From: Sporolactobacillus sp. STSJ-5
Lineage (GTDB): Bacteria; Bacillota; Bacilli; Bacillales; Sporolactobacillaceae
NCBI RefSeq assembly: GCF_024385605.1
Contig: NZ_JANFOJ010000015.1
Location: forward strand, 1-64,000
Direction of reading: 5' to 3'
DNA: 64,000 bases
The notes below the pieces were generated by a model. That model saw only the letters and a program-made list of their open reading frames with translations, did not search any database and was not told the DNA's origin. A program made the position numbers and the translations under genes. This document shows positions 52,207 to 60,436 of the stretch, one piece after another. How positions within the stretch are numbered: position 1 is the stretch's first letter; the number at the start of each line of letters is the position of its first letter.

Positions 52207-52222
52207 GAAATGAGGGTTCAAC

Positions 52223-52531
52223 ATGGATGAAAATGTACAAGTCATTGCATTTGATATTATTCTTCACAGCGGTTCTGCTCGGACGATGGTTCATGAGGCG
52301 TTTAAATTTATGCGAGCAGGTGATTTTGAAAAGGCGGACACAAAACTAGTTGAGGCTAATCAAGAGTTACTGAAAGCCCACCACTCTCAAACACAATTAT
52401 TACAAGACTATGCGAAGGGCAAAAAGATTGATATGGAGATCATCATGATCCATGCGCAGGATCATTTGATGACGACCATGACTTTAAGGGAGGTCGCTAT
52501 TGAAATGGAACATTTGTATCAAAACAAATGA
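52223..52531 (+). CDS. PTS EIIA, lactose/cellobiose family
   Basis: A 102-residue all-helical EIIA. The phosphoryl-accepting His77 and neighbour His81 lie in IHAQDHLMTTMTLREVA. GAGGG before ATG 52223; 16 bp after the regulator and overlapping the next frame. Confidence 0.93.
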   Translation: MDENVQVIAFDIILHSGSARTMVHEAFKFMRAGDFEKADTKLVEANQELLKAHHSQTQLLQDYAKGKKIDMEIIMIHAQDHLMTTMTLREVAIEMEHLYQNK

Positions 52532-52560
52532 TAACTTTTTCAAAGAAAGGAGGACCCAAA

Positions 52561-53061
52561 ATGGCAGATACTAAAAGAAATTTGGATCGCACTCGGGCCA
52601 AGGTAAGCTTAAAAAATATGTATTATAATCGCTATTTACTAGTCCGTTATCTAACTGCCGGTTTTTTCTTTGTAAATCTATACTGGTTTTTGTTTTTACT
52701 GCTGGCTCATTCTAAATTTACTTTTATTCCGCTTAGTTTACTGGTATTCCTAGTCGTCGTGGCAGCTGAACAAGTGAAACTGTATAGTACCCATACGAAC
52801 AATACACCAATGACCAGATTGTATTATTGGCTCCAACTGCTCATCAATCTAGTACTGTTTCCTTTGGTCTTGTCATCACAGTCTTCTGAGCTGTTTCCAT
52901 TTATGGCAAATACGCAAAAAGCAGGACAGTTACTTTCTGCCATTTTATTCATTGGCAGCTTACTCTGCTTGGTCATATCGAGAAGATTGCGCTTGATCCG
53001 CTGCGATCAAGATCGACATTTTGAAAGAATTAAACAATACGAAAAGACACTACACATTTGA
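52561..53061 (+). CDS. Membrane protein of the PTS operon, unknown role
   Basis: A 166-residue protein with about four hydrophobic segments after a basic N-terminus (TKRNLDRTRAKVSLKN). ATG 52561 has AAAGGAGG at 7 nt; the longer frame overlaps EIIA. Similar small membrane proteins occur inside LicR-type cellobiose operons of other Bacilli, but no function is known. Its stop overlaps the region before EIIC, so it is in the same transcript. Confidence 0.7.
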   Translation: MADTKRNLDRTRAKVSLKNMYYNRYLLVRYLTAGFFFVNLYWFLFLLLAHSKFTFIPLSLLVFLVVVAAEQVKLYSTHTNNTPMTRLYYWLQLLINLVLFPLVLSSQSSELFPFMANTQKAGQLLSAILFIGSLLCLVISRRLRLIRCDQDRHFERIKQYEKTLHI

Positions 53062-53075
53062 AAGGGAGCGACAAC

Positions 53076-54431
53076 ATGAATAATGGATTTGCAGTTCTGG
53101 AAAAATATTTAATGAAACCTATGGCCAAGATTTCTCAGTTGAAAATCGTCAGAGCCGTAATGGCTGCCGGAGTGGCAAGCATCCCATTTACGATCGTCGG
53201 TTCTATGTTTTTGGTACTCAACGTTTTGCCGTTAACCTTTCCATTTTTAAACGGATTCTTTAATAATACGTTTTATCGTTTCAGTGATCTCTACATGTTA
53301 GCAAATGCAAGTACGATGGGAATCTTAGCGCTTTACTTCGGTTTGGTTATTGGTTACGAATTAACCAGAATCGAAGAAACCGAATCGAAACTCAATGTCA
53401 ACCCACTAAATGGTGCGTTACTCTCTCTGTTTGCCTTCTTCCTATGTGTTCCGGAACTTTTGTTCAACAATGGAAAAATGGCCTTAGTAAATTCCATCAC
53501 GGATACTGACAAAGTCATCAGTGGTCTTCGTATCGGTGATACGATTCAACGACTAGGAACATCAGGAATCTTTACTGCCATCATTATGGCTGTGATTGCC
53601 GTTAAACTTTATTGCTTGTGTGTAAGACGTAACTGGATCATCAAGATGCCGGATACTGTGCCACCAGGTGTATCGCGCGCATTTACCGCATTGATCCCGG
53701 CATTCGCTATCGCTTTTGTTGTTTTAATCATTAATGGGACATTGGTTCTTCTTGGAACAGATATTTTTAAAATGGTAGCGATTCCATTTGCGTTTGTCAC
53801 TTATTTAACGAATAGTTGGTTAGGTATCTGCGTGATTTATTTCATCATCAGTGCGCTATGGATTGTAGGAATTCATGGTGCCAACATTGTTTCTGCCTTT
53901 GCAACTCCGATTGTTTTAGCAAACATGCAAGCAAACATACATGGCGCAAACATACCATTTGCCGGAGAATTTCAAAACTCATTTGTTTTTATGGGTGGTT
54001 CAGGAGCAACGTTGGGGTTGATCCTATTTATTACTTTTATTGCCAAATCAGAACAGCTGAAGGTTTTAGGCCGTGCATCGATCGTGCCGGGTTTGTTCAA
54101 CATTAATGAACCGATTATCTTTGGTCTGCCGATTGTATATAACCCATATTTGGCGATTCCATTTTTCTTAGCACCCATCACTTCCGCATCAATTGCTTAT
54201 TTTGCCATCAAATTAAAAATCGTTCTTCCGATTATCGCCCAAGTACCATGGCCGACACCAATAGGACTTGGTGCTTTTATCGGAACGGCCGGGGATTGGA
54301 AGGCCATTATACTAGCAATAATCTGTGCGACAGCGGCGTTTTTAATCTACTTCCCATTCATCAAATACTATGATGCAAAACTAGTAAAAGATGAACAAAA
54401 AAAGACTGCTGAAATGGATACGAGCATTTGA
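53076..54431 (+). CDS. PTS EIIC, cellobiose/diacetylchitobiose family
   Basis: A 451-residue sugar-transporting subunit with about ten membrane segments. Family signatures include LMKPMAKISQLKIVRAVMAAGVASIPFTIVGS (here KIVRAVMAAGVASIPFTIVG), GIHGANIVSAFATPI and NINEPIIFGLPIVYNP. AAAGGGAG lies before ATG 53076. The gene ends exactly where repeat copy B begins, which places the right edge of the inserted module at the stop codon. Confidence 0.93.
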   Translation: MNNGFAVLEKYLMKPMAKISQLKIVRAVMAAGVASIPFTIVGSMFLVLNVLPLTFPFLNGFFNNTFYRFSDLYMLANASTMGILALYFGLVIGYELTRIEETESKLNVNPLNGALLSLFAFFLCVPELLFNNGKMALVNSITDTDKVISGLRIGDTIQRLGTSGIFTAIIMAVIAVKLYCLCVRRNWIIKMPDTVPPGVSRAFTALIPAFAIAFVVLIINGTLVLLGTDIFKMVAIPFAFVTYLTNSWLGICVIYFIISALWIVGIHGANIVSAFATPIVLANMQANIHGANIPFAGEFQNSFVFMGGSGATLGLILFITFIAKSEQLKVLGRASIVPGLFNINEPIIFGLPIVYNPYLAIPFFLAPITSASIAYFAIKLKIVLPIIAQVPWPTPIGLGAFIGTAGDWKAIILAIICATAAFLIYFPFIKYYDAKLVKDEQKKTAEMDTSI

Positions 54432-54624
54432 CAGTGCAGCAGCGAGGCGGACGGCTCTCCGTTGCGCTGAATGAAGACGCGGCTATGGAATCAAGATTTT
54501 AATTCTGTTTTTCATTCTTTTAAACTCCAATAATAAATCTTAGCTTTTCTGCTCCTCTTCTGTCATTTGACACATAAGAGACGAGCAGGAGAGCTTTTTT
54601 AGCTTTTTTGAAGCTGCCCCATTT
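54432..54624 (+). repeat. Direct repeat copy B: displaced 3' end of the YlmA-like gene
   Basis: Starts at the base after the EIIC stop. In the ATPase frame it still encodes QQRGGRLSVALNEDAAMESR, then Phe and stop, versus QRRGGRLSVELNEDAAMESR in the intact gene. Base changes are scattered but keep reading frame and the hairpin, so this is a diverged homologous copy rather than a fresh duplication. Confidence 0.9.
54542..54600 (+). terminator. Terminator of the PTS operon (within repeat B)
   Basis: AGCTTTTCTGCTC pairs with GAGCAGGAGAGCT and TCTTCTGTCA with TGACACATAAGA, then TTTTTT. Compared with copy A, several bases changed on both arms together. Confidence 0.85.
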
Positions 54625-54734
54625 GTCTTGGGCAATTATATTTTTTTAGGATTAACATGAAAGCAAGCTCAAGATAATATCGAATTAAACATGCCCCGAT
54701 AAGTCATCTTGCTGTTGTTCTTGATGTGTTATTT

Positions 54735-54755
54735 TACGTCAAATTAACGTATAAT
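54735..54755 (+). promoter_or_regulatory. Promoter/operator of toxin-antitoxin pair 2
   Basis: Inverted repeat TACGT-7-ACGTA (54735-54751) abuts TATAAT at 54750-54755, 27 bp before the antitoxin start, as expected for autorepression. The remaining part of 54625-54734 has no gene. Confidence 0.55.
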
Positions 54756-54782
54756 AAGAACAACGATTAAAGGAGTGAGCCA

Positions 54783-55028
54783 ATGCCGAATATTAAACCT
54801 GTTTCGGATTTAAGAAACTACAATGAAGTGTTGCGTGATGTTGCTGAAGGTGAGCCGGTCTTTCTTACTAAGAATGGAAGAGGGAGATACGCGATCATTG
54901 ATCTTGCCGATTACGAGAAAACGCAAGCAACCATGAAGTTGATGGCACAGCTCGCTGAAGGCGAAAAAGCCGGACGTGATAAAGGCTGGTTAACGCTTAA
55001 TGAAGTAGAAAAGTCATTGGGATTGTAA
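54783..55028 (+). CDS. Antitoxin, Phd/YefM family (pair 2)
   Basis: An 81-residue antitoxin: PNIKPVSDLRNYNEVLRDVA, EPVFLTKNGRGRYAIIDLADYE and a C-terminal helix. AAAGGAG before ATG 54783. Related to the antitoxin at 34793 in the DNA-binding half, much less in the toxin-binding tail, which suggests separate specificity. Confidence 0.9.
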   Translation: MPNIKPVSDLRNYNEVLRDVAEGEPVFLTKNGRGRYAIIDLADYEKTQATMKLMAQLAEGEKAGRDKGWLTLNEVEKSLGL

Positions 55029-55029
55029 C

Positions 55030-55353
55030 ATGATCATTTCTATATCTCCCATGGCGCAAGTCGATTTAAAAGAGATCAAGAAATATATTGAGTCGGAGCT
55101 TGAAAACTCAGAAGCAGCGATTAATACGATTACCAAAATCACAAAATCCATCCACAGACTTTCTGAATTTCCTGATTCAGGAGCTCTTTTATCTTCAAAA
55201 GCGAGCATACAAATTGATTGTCGTTTCTTAATAGTCGGAAGTTATTTTGTTTTTTATCGTCATGAGCGTGATCATATCTATGTCTTGCGTGTGCTTTATG
55301 GTAGACGCGATTACATGAAAATATTATTTGGAGATTCGCATAATAATAGCTGA
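55030..55353 (+). CDS. Toxin, RelE/ParE superfamily (pair 2)
   Basis: A 107-residue toxin: AQVDLKEIKKYIESELENSEAA, RLSEFPDSGALL, FLIVGSYFVFYRHERDHIYV and LRVLYGRRDYMKIL. It begins 1 bp after the antitoxin stop. Likely a ribosome-dependent mRNA endonuclease or gyrase poison. Confidence 0.9.
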   Translation: MIISISPMAQVDLKEIKKYIESELENSEAAINTITKITKSIHRLSEFPDSGALLSSKASIQIDCRFLIVGSYFVFYRHERDHIYVLRVLYGRRDYMKILFGDSHNNS

Positions 55354-55399
55354 AAAAACAGAATAGCTGACCTATAATTAAGAAATTAATTGAATCTAA

Positions 55400-55840
55400 A
55401 AGTGGGCGAAGACAACGAACAAGTCAAAGGTAAAAATAGTATTCTCATGCTCTATTATTGTTCTTGTCCTTGTTGCAGTTTACTTAATTTATCTTTATCA
55501 GCACCCTATATGGGAAGGACGTTCTAAGAATTGGTCGGCACGTTATTACTATAGTTTGCCAACAAAAACGTACACAGGTTATCTATATTGGCAAAGTTCA
55601 AAGAAGATCACCGTTAATCAAACAACTCTTTATGAAAACAACAAGGTGACGGTTAACTCAAAGGATAAAATTAATGTAACAAACAGGGTCAATTTTGTAG
55701 AGTTGGATGATCCACCTTCAGATAAAACCACTTTAAAAGTTCTTGTGAAATGGAAAGATCACGGAAAACATCATAGCGATGTGGTTAGGTTATACAAAAA
55801 AAGACTCTATAAGCCTTACTATATATTTAATACGATCTAA
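55400..55840 (+). pseudogene. Small anchored exported protein lacking a usable start codon
   Basis: The frame is open from a stop at 55397 to 55840. It reads as a basic N-terminus (KTTNKSKVKI), a membrane helix (IIVLVLVAVYLIYLY) and an extracellular domain (YYYSLPTKTYTGYLYWQSSK onward). No ATG, GTG or TTG exists in frame before 55556, which is beyond the helix. The AAG ACA ACG codons follow GTGGGCG where a start would be expected. So the start codon seems lost or is non-standard. Family unknown. Confidence 0.5.
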
Positions 55841-55965
55841 AAGTCAGCAGTGTAGAAAATTATTGGATCTGATCTTAATTGCAGAACATAGGCAATGGAT
55901 TTTGAAAATCGTTGTTTTTCTAGGGGAAAATGCTAGTGAGATTTTGTGCTTTCAGGATTGGATCG

Positions 55966-55994
55966 GCACAAGCAAGTTGCTTGTGCTTTTTTTT
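55966..55994 (+). terminator. Intrinsic terminator
   Basis: GCACAAG CAAGTTG CTTGTGC (55966-55986) followed by eight T. Ends any transcript of the toxin pair and the anchored protein. Confidence 0.85.
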
Positions 55995-56145
55995 GTTCGT
56001 ATGGTAAACTCCGTGTACAGAACCGCAGGAACAACGAAACGAAACAAAAATAAAGGTTCAAGCGGCACTGTTGAACCACAGGATGAAAATGAATAGATGC
56101 CAATTTTGGTCTTAGAACCAGGAAGTAATTACGGAGGTATTCATA

Positions 56146-56874
56146 ATGAAAATTGAAGTTTGGTCAGATATCGCTTGCCCATTTTGCTACATTGGAAAGC
56201 ACAGATTAGAAAAAGCGCTCAGCCAATTTCCTCATAAAGAACAAGTGGAGGTTGAATTTAAAAGCTTTGAATTGGATCCCAATGCGCCAATAAGCACCGA
56301 AAAAAGTATTTATGAGAAACTGGCAGCAAATTATGGAATCAGCATTGAGCAGGCGAAGCAGAATGTTCAAGGTGTCACTAGGCAAGCGGCGAGTGTTGGG
56401 CTGACTTTTAACTTTGATGAGATGAAACTAACAAATACGTTTAACGCTCATCGTCTGATTAAGTGGGCAAAGATTCACGGAAAAGAAGCAACAATCACGG
56501 AAAAATTGTTCCGCGCCCATTTTACTGAATCTAAGAATTTGGGGAGCTTGGAAACACTGGCTGATCTTGCAGAAGCATCAGGTTTAGAAAGAAATGAAGC
56601 TTTAACGGTTCTTCATGACAAGAATCTCTATGCAGATGATGTGCGTTCGGATGAAGATGCTGCCAGACAGTTCGGGATCAGTGGCGTGCCTTTCTTTATT
56701 ATTAATCGCAAATACGCGATTTCAGGCGCACAGCCGACAGATACCTTCACCGCTGCGCTTCAGCAAGTGTGGGAAGAAGAAAATCCCGCATCGAAATTAC
56801 AGATTCTTTCATCAGACAGCGGCGATGATGTATCTTGTGCTGATGGCCATTGTATCGTTCCACAGAAAAAATAA
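56146..56874 (+). CDS. DsbA-family oxidoreductase, FrnE type
   Basis: A 242-residue cytosolic thioredoxin-fold protein: active-site C11-P-F-C14 in SDIACPFCYIGKHRLEKAL, a long helical insertion, then GVPFFIINRKYAISGAQP with the cis-Pro. The FrnE/2-hydroxychromene isomerase-like group acts on disulfides under oxidative stress. A C-terminal extra Cys pair (SCADGHC) is also seen in FrnE, where it is functional. GGAGG precedes ATG 56146. Single gene. Confidence 0.9.
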   Translation: MKIEVWSDIACPFCYIGKHRLEKALSQFPHKEQVEVEFKSFELDPNAPISTEKSIYEKLAANYGISIEQAKQNVQGVTRQAASVGLTFNFDEMKLTNTFNAHRLIKWAKIHGKEATITEKLFRAHFTESKNLGSLETLADLAEASGLERNEALTVLHDKNLYADDVRSDEDAARQFGISGVPFFIINRKYAISGAQPTDTFTAALQQVWEEENPASKLQILSSDSGDDVSCADGHCIVPQKK

Positions 56875-57083
56875 AAGAATACGGTCGAAACCCATGTTTG
56901 TGGATATGGTGCTGGGAAATTTTTGTGACCGTCTGAATAAGAAGATAGTTCCTTACTGTAATTTGATATAGATTGCAGAAAACAGAATTTGCTCAAAGAG
57001 ATTATAATATCCGATGTTTTTAATCTCGAACAGTCAATCAAAGGCTAAGAAGATCGCTGTAAGAAACGAATAAGGGGCATAAC

Positions 57084-57548
57084 ATGAACCCAACCATCAA
57101 AATCATCGACTATGATCCGCGCTACGCCAAGAAAACTGTGGCGATGTGGCGGAAAAGCAAGGAGCAGGCGATTGGTCAGAAAGAAGGCCATTCGTTTGAA
57201 AATCACATCTTTTTTCTCAATCACATGTTGAATAAAGACAATGACATTAAGCTTGCCATTGAGAGCCAATCAGATCGTGTTGTCGGGCTGCTTGCCTTTA
57301 ATCGGCAAGAAATTAATCAATTGTACGTACACTCAGCCTGCCAAAATCGCGGGATTGGACGGACTTTGGTAGGCTTAGCGAAAAAAGAATCCGGCGGGAG
57401 GCTTCGGCTCTACACATTCGAGGTCAATCATAAGGCGCAGCGTTTTTATGAACGGAATGGTTTTGTGGTTATTGCGCGGGGTCATGAAAATGAGGAGGGA
57501 TTGGATGACCTTTTGTATGAATGGGTTGCATCACCGCCAAGGAATTGA
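57084..57548 (+). CDS. GNAT family N-acetyltransferase
   Basis: A 154-residue acetyltransferase with acetyl-CoA loop SACQNRGIGRTLVGLAKKES near residue 90 and FEVNHKAQRFYERNGFVVI near 113. AAGGGG before ATG 57084. Substrate unknown. Convergent with the HD-GYP gene 22 bp away. Confidence 0.88.
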   Translation: MNPTIKIIDYDPRYAKKTVAMWRKSKEQAIGQKEGHSFENHIFFLNHMLNKDNDIKLAIESQSDRVVGLLAFNRQEINQLYVHSACQNRGIGRTLVGLAKKESGGRLRLYTFEVNHKAQRFYERNGFVVIARGHENEEGLDDLLYEWVASPPRN

Positions 57549-57570
57549 TGACATGGTTTTTCTGAGACAA

Positions 57571-58590
57571 TTAGCTGCTAAATTGATCAAAGGCAGCTTC
57601 AAACGCATCCGCATGCTCAAGAAATACGTCAACCAGCTTCGGATCGAAATGTGAACTGCGGTATTCCTTAATAATCTGAGTAGCTTTTTCATGGGAATAA
57701 GCCGATTTATAGACGCGCTTGGATCGCAGTGCCTCATAGACATCAGCTATGGCAACGATTCGTGCGGAAAGCGGGATCTTTTCACCTTTCAGTCCGTCGG
57801 GATATCCGGTTCCATCCCATCTTTCATGGTGCCAACGTGTGAGCTCAATACCGAGCTCGAGAAATTTATTTCCCGAATACTTATCTTGCACTTGTGTGAG
57901 TGTATTTGCGCCAATCGTTGTATGTGTCTTCATCACCTCAAATTCCTCTACAGTAAGCTTACCTGGCTTAAGCAGAATTTTATCCGGTATGCCGACTTTT
58001 CCGATATCATGCAAGGGACTTGATTTATACAGGTTATCAATGAATACATCATTAATTATGGTTTTGTATTTAGGCAAACGCTGCAGATATTCAGCGAGCA
58101 GCTTGCACAGTGTGGAAACGCGTTCAACATGAAAACCGGATGTCACATCTCTTGATTCTAATAAGCGCACCAATGAGTAGATCGTAGCAATTTGAGATTC
58201 ATAGAGTTCTTTTTCGTGTCTGAGGTTTCGATCAAATTCTTGTTTATAATAATCCGCAAAGAAGCCGATAACAAATGCAATAATCACATATAAGGTAAGG
58301 CGGATCATCCAGTTTTCGAGTGGCTGGCTTTGATGCAGGGAGACATCTAAGGGCATAAAGGGGCCGATGAGCAGCGCGCTGACAGCAGCATGAATCATGC
58401 CTGGCTTCTTGCCCTGTGATGCGGAAACAATGGCAATGGGCAAGTACATAAAATTGGAATAGACGTTCGACGTCCCATCTGTAAGATACACAATGAGCGT
58501 AATGAAGCAAGACAAGAAATAGCAGCTGATCAGAATAAGAGGAGGAATGCAGGCAGCATCATGATCAGCTGTTTTTAGGTTCGTGTCCAT
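57571..58590 (-). CDS. HD-GYP domain cyclic-di-GMP phosphodiesterase with membrane sensor
   Basis: A 339-residue protein. About four hydrophobic segments fill residues 17-115, a coiled linker 116-140, and HD-GYP 140-335. Catalytic residues are present: H194-D195 in SPLHDIGKVGIPD, H254-H255-E256, and GTGYPDGLKGE with G262-Y263-P264, so it should hydrolyse c-di-GMP to GMP. ATG 58590 with AAAGGGAAG upstream; the longer frame to 58650 lacks a site. Second c-di-GMP enzyme in the window, after the EAL protein. Confidence 0.9.
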   Translation of the reverse strand: MDTNLKTADHDAACIPPLILISCYFLSCFITLIVYLTDGTSNVYSNFMYLPIAIVSASQGKKPGMIHAAVSALLIGPFMPLDVSLHQSQPLENWMIRLTLYVIIAFVIGFFADYYKQEFDRNLRHEKELYESQIATIYSLVRLLESRDVTSGFHVERVSTLCKLLAEYLQRLPKYKTIINDVFIDNLYKSSPLHDIGKVGIPDKILLKPGKLTVEEFEVMKTHTTIGANTLTQVQDKYSGNKFLELGIELTRWHHERWDGTGYPDGLKGEKIPLSARIVAIADVYEALRSKRVYKSAYSHEKATQIIKEYRSSHFDPKLVDVFLEHADAFEAAFDQFSS

Positions 58591-58702
58591 GGTTAGTCTT
58601 CCCTTTGATGTATTTTTAGCGCGCGAACATTCAATTTGTTTGCTATTCATAATATAACAAATTTTTTGCTAATAGAACAAAAATTGGCAAAAAAAATCAC
58701 AT

Positions 58703-58740
58703 AAAAAAAGCATCTCTCATGTCAAGCGACACGAGAAATG
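58703..58740 (-). terminator. Terminator of the HxlR gene
   Basis: On the minus strand CATTTCTCGTGTC pairs with GACATGAGAGATG (two G-T pairs) and is followed by TTTTTTT. Confidence 0.85.
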
Positions 58741-58746
58741 TTGGAT

Positions 58747-59154
58747 TCACTCATTATTTTTAATGGCATCTTCATTAATATTGTGCGGTGGTACGTGTGT
58801 GAGCTGTTTTAATCGCTGCGTTCCCCACTCGTACATCAAATCAATGATCGGAATCAGGCTAAGTCCAAGCTCTGTAATTTGATAGTCAACACGTACCGGA
58901 ACTTCAGGGTATACGGTGCGCGTGATCAGCTCGTCTTGTTCCAATTCGCGCAGCTGCTGTGTCAACACTTTATTGGAAGCATTCGGCAACAATTTTTTTA
59001 ATTCACCGAAACGATAGATACCGTCTTTACCTAAATGATAGAGAATGACGATTTTCCATTTTCCGCTGAACATGGATAGTGTCAGTTCCTTCGCACAGCT
59101 GTAGTCTCCGGAGAGCAATTTTTCCTGGACATCTGTGCGTACTTCATCAGTCAT
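58747..59154 (-). CDS. HxlR family transcriptional regulator
   Basis: A 135-residue winged-helix regulator: CAKELTLSMFSGKWKIVILYHLG near the start, then FGELKKLLPNASNKVLTQQLRELEQDELITR and PVRVDYQITELGLSL, all typical of HxlR (DUF24). A Cys near the N-terminus (Cys20 or so) is the position used by redox-sensing members such as HypR/YodB. ATG 59154 with GGGGCAG. Divergent from a DJ-1/PfpI gene, its likely target. Confidence 0.9.
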   Translation of the reverse strand: MTDEVRTDVQEKLLSGDYSCAKELTLSMFSGKWKIVILYHLGKDGIYRFGELKKLLPNASNKVLTQQLRELEQDELITRTVYPEVPVRVDYQITELGLSLIPIIDLMYEWGTQRLKQLTHVPPHNINEDAIKNNE

Positions 59155-59178
59155 TTTACTGCCCCATTTCAGATTCTT

Positions 59179-59197
59179 AGTTACCGTTAAGTTACCG
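59179..59197. promoter_or_regulatory. Direct repeat AGTTACCG, candidate HxlR operator
   Basis: AGTTACCG occurs at 59179-59186 and 59190-59197, an 11-bp period on one DNA face, in the divergent promoter between the HxlR and DJ-1 genes. Confidence 0.45.
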
Positions 59198-59288
59198 AAT
59201 AACAAAAAAGTGCGTACTTTAAGGAAATACAGCCCTAGTATATCATGATCTTGTAGGCATTAAAAAGAAACTAAGGAGGAACCGTTCG

Positions 59289-59795
59289 ATGAGCAAGATT
59301 GCAATTATTGTTACCAATGATGTTGAGGACATTGAATTTACGTCACCAAAGCAAGCACTAGAAGCTGCAGGTCACGAAGTTACAGTGATCGAAAAAGAAG
59401 CCGGCAGCGAAGTGACAGGCAAGCATGGGACTAAGATTCATATTGATAAAAGTATTGACGAAGTAAAACCGGAAGACTTCGATGCTTTGTTTATTCCCGG
59501 CGGTTTTTCACCGGATCAATTACGCGTGGATCCTCGCTTCGTGGCATTCACAAAATATTTTTTGGGCTATGACAAGCCGCTTTTTGCCATCTGCCATGGT
59601 CCGCAACTCTTTATCCAGACCGGTTTGGTAAAGGGCCGTACGCTCACTGCTTATGAATCGATTCAGCCTGATCTGTATTACGCAGGAGCAGTAGTTAAGA
59701 ACCAGCCGGTTGTCGTTGATCATGCATTGGTGACAAGTCGTGTTCCCGATGATCTGCCTGAATTTAATGAGGCGATTGTCAAAGCGCTTGATTGA
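59289..59795 (+). CDS. DJ-1/PfpI family protein (type 1 glutamine amidotransferase-like)
   Basis: A 168-residue protein with nucleophile elbow LFAICHGPQLF (C102, H103) and the acidic residue in IVTNDVEDIEFTSP. This group includes YraA/YfkM-type general stress proteins that protect against carbonyls. AAGGAGG before ATG 59289. Control by the divergent HxlR regulator suggests electrophile or aldehyde response. Confidence 0.9.
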   Translation: MSKIAIIVTNDVEDIEFTSPKQALEAAGHEVTVIEKEAGSEVTGKHGTKIHIDKSIDEVKPEDFDALFIPGGFSPDQLRVDPRFVAFTKYFLGYDKPLFAICHGPQLFIQTGLVKGRTLTAYESIQPDLYYAGAVVKNQPVVVDHALVTSRVPDDLPEFNEAIVKALD

Positions 59796-59836
59796 TCCGT
59801 TCTCTATGGACCAATCTGTATAAAATAAGTGCTAAT

Positions 59837-59877
59837 ACCTTTAGAGTGTCCGCTGACATCTAAAGGTGTTTTTTTTG
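59837..59877 (+). terminator. Intrinsic terminator
   Basis: ACCTTTAGA (59837-59845) pairs with TCTAAAGGT (59859-59867), then GTTTTTTTT. Confidence 0.85.
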
Positions 59878-60012
59878 TTATAGTGAAGGACAAGACGTCA
59901 AAACGAAAAGAACAGTTGCCTCAGCGAATGACTCAATGGCGACTGATGCATATGATCCGTTTCGAAAGGGTATGACAAGAGCAGAGTACATAGTTTTTAG
60001 AGGGGGCAATCT

Positions 60013-60399
60013 ATGGAAACTAAATCGACTTACCAAACCATTGATGAATACATCGCGCAATTCCCTGCTGAGGTACAGGAAACACTTCAAACGTTACGAA
60101 AAGTGATCTGTGAGACAGCGCCGGAGGCAACTGAGAAGATCAGTTATCAAATGCCGACCTTCGTGCTGCACGGAAATTTGGTGCATTTTGCTGCATACGC
60201 GAATCATATTGGCTTTTATCCGACGCCGAGCGGAGTTGCCGCTTTTCAAAGTGAGCTCACCGGCCTCAAAACTTCAAAGGGAGCCATTCAGTTTCCCATT
60301 GATCAGCCGCTTCCCTATGAATTGATTCACCGTATCGTTGCGTTTCGCATGGACGAAAACGTGAAAAAGGCGGAAAGCAAAGTAAAAAGGAAGAAATGA
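60013..60399 (+). CDS. DUF1801 protein, YdhG/frataxin-like
   Basis: A 128-residue protein of the YdhG/DUF1801 family: TIDEYIAQFPAEVQETLQTLRKVI, ISYQMPTFVLHGNLVHFAAY and HIGFYPTPSGV. B. subtilis Fra (YdhG) has been described as a frataxin-type iron chaperone. GAGGGGG before ATG 60013. Followed 38 bp on by a VOC protein gene. Confidence 0.88.
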   Translation: METKSTYQTIDEYIAQFPAEVQETLQTLRKVICETAPEATEKISYQMPTFVLHGNLVHFAAYANHIGFYPTPSGVAAFQSELTGLKTSKGAIQFPIDQPLPYELIHRIVAFRMDENVKKAESKVKRKK

Positions 60400-60436
60400 A
60401 GCATGTGCTTCGATTACAGTTGCGGGAGGAATTTTG

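Noticed and set aside
55779-56096. 105-codon plus-strand frame before the FrnE gene
   Set aside because: It runs straight through a strong terminator hairpin and has no ribosome site.
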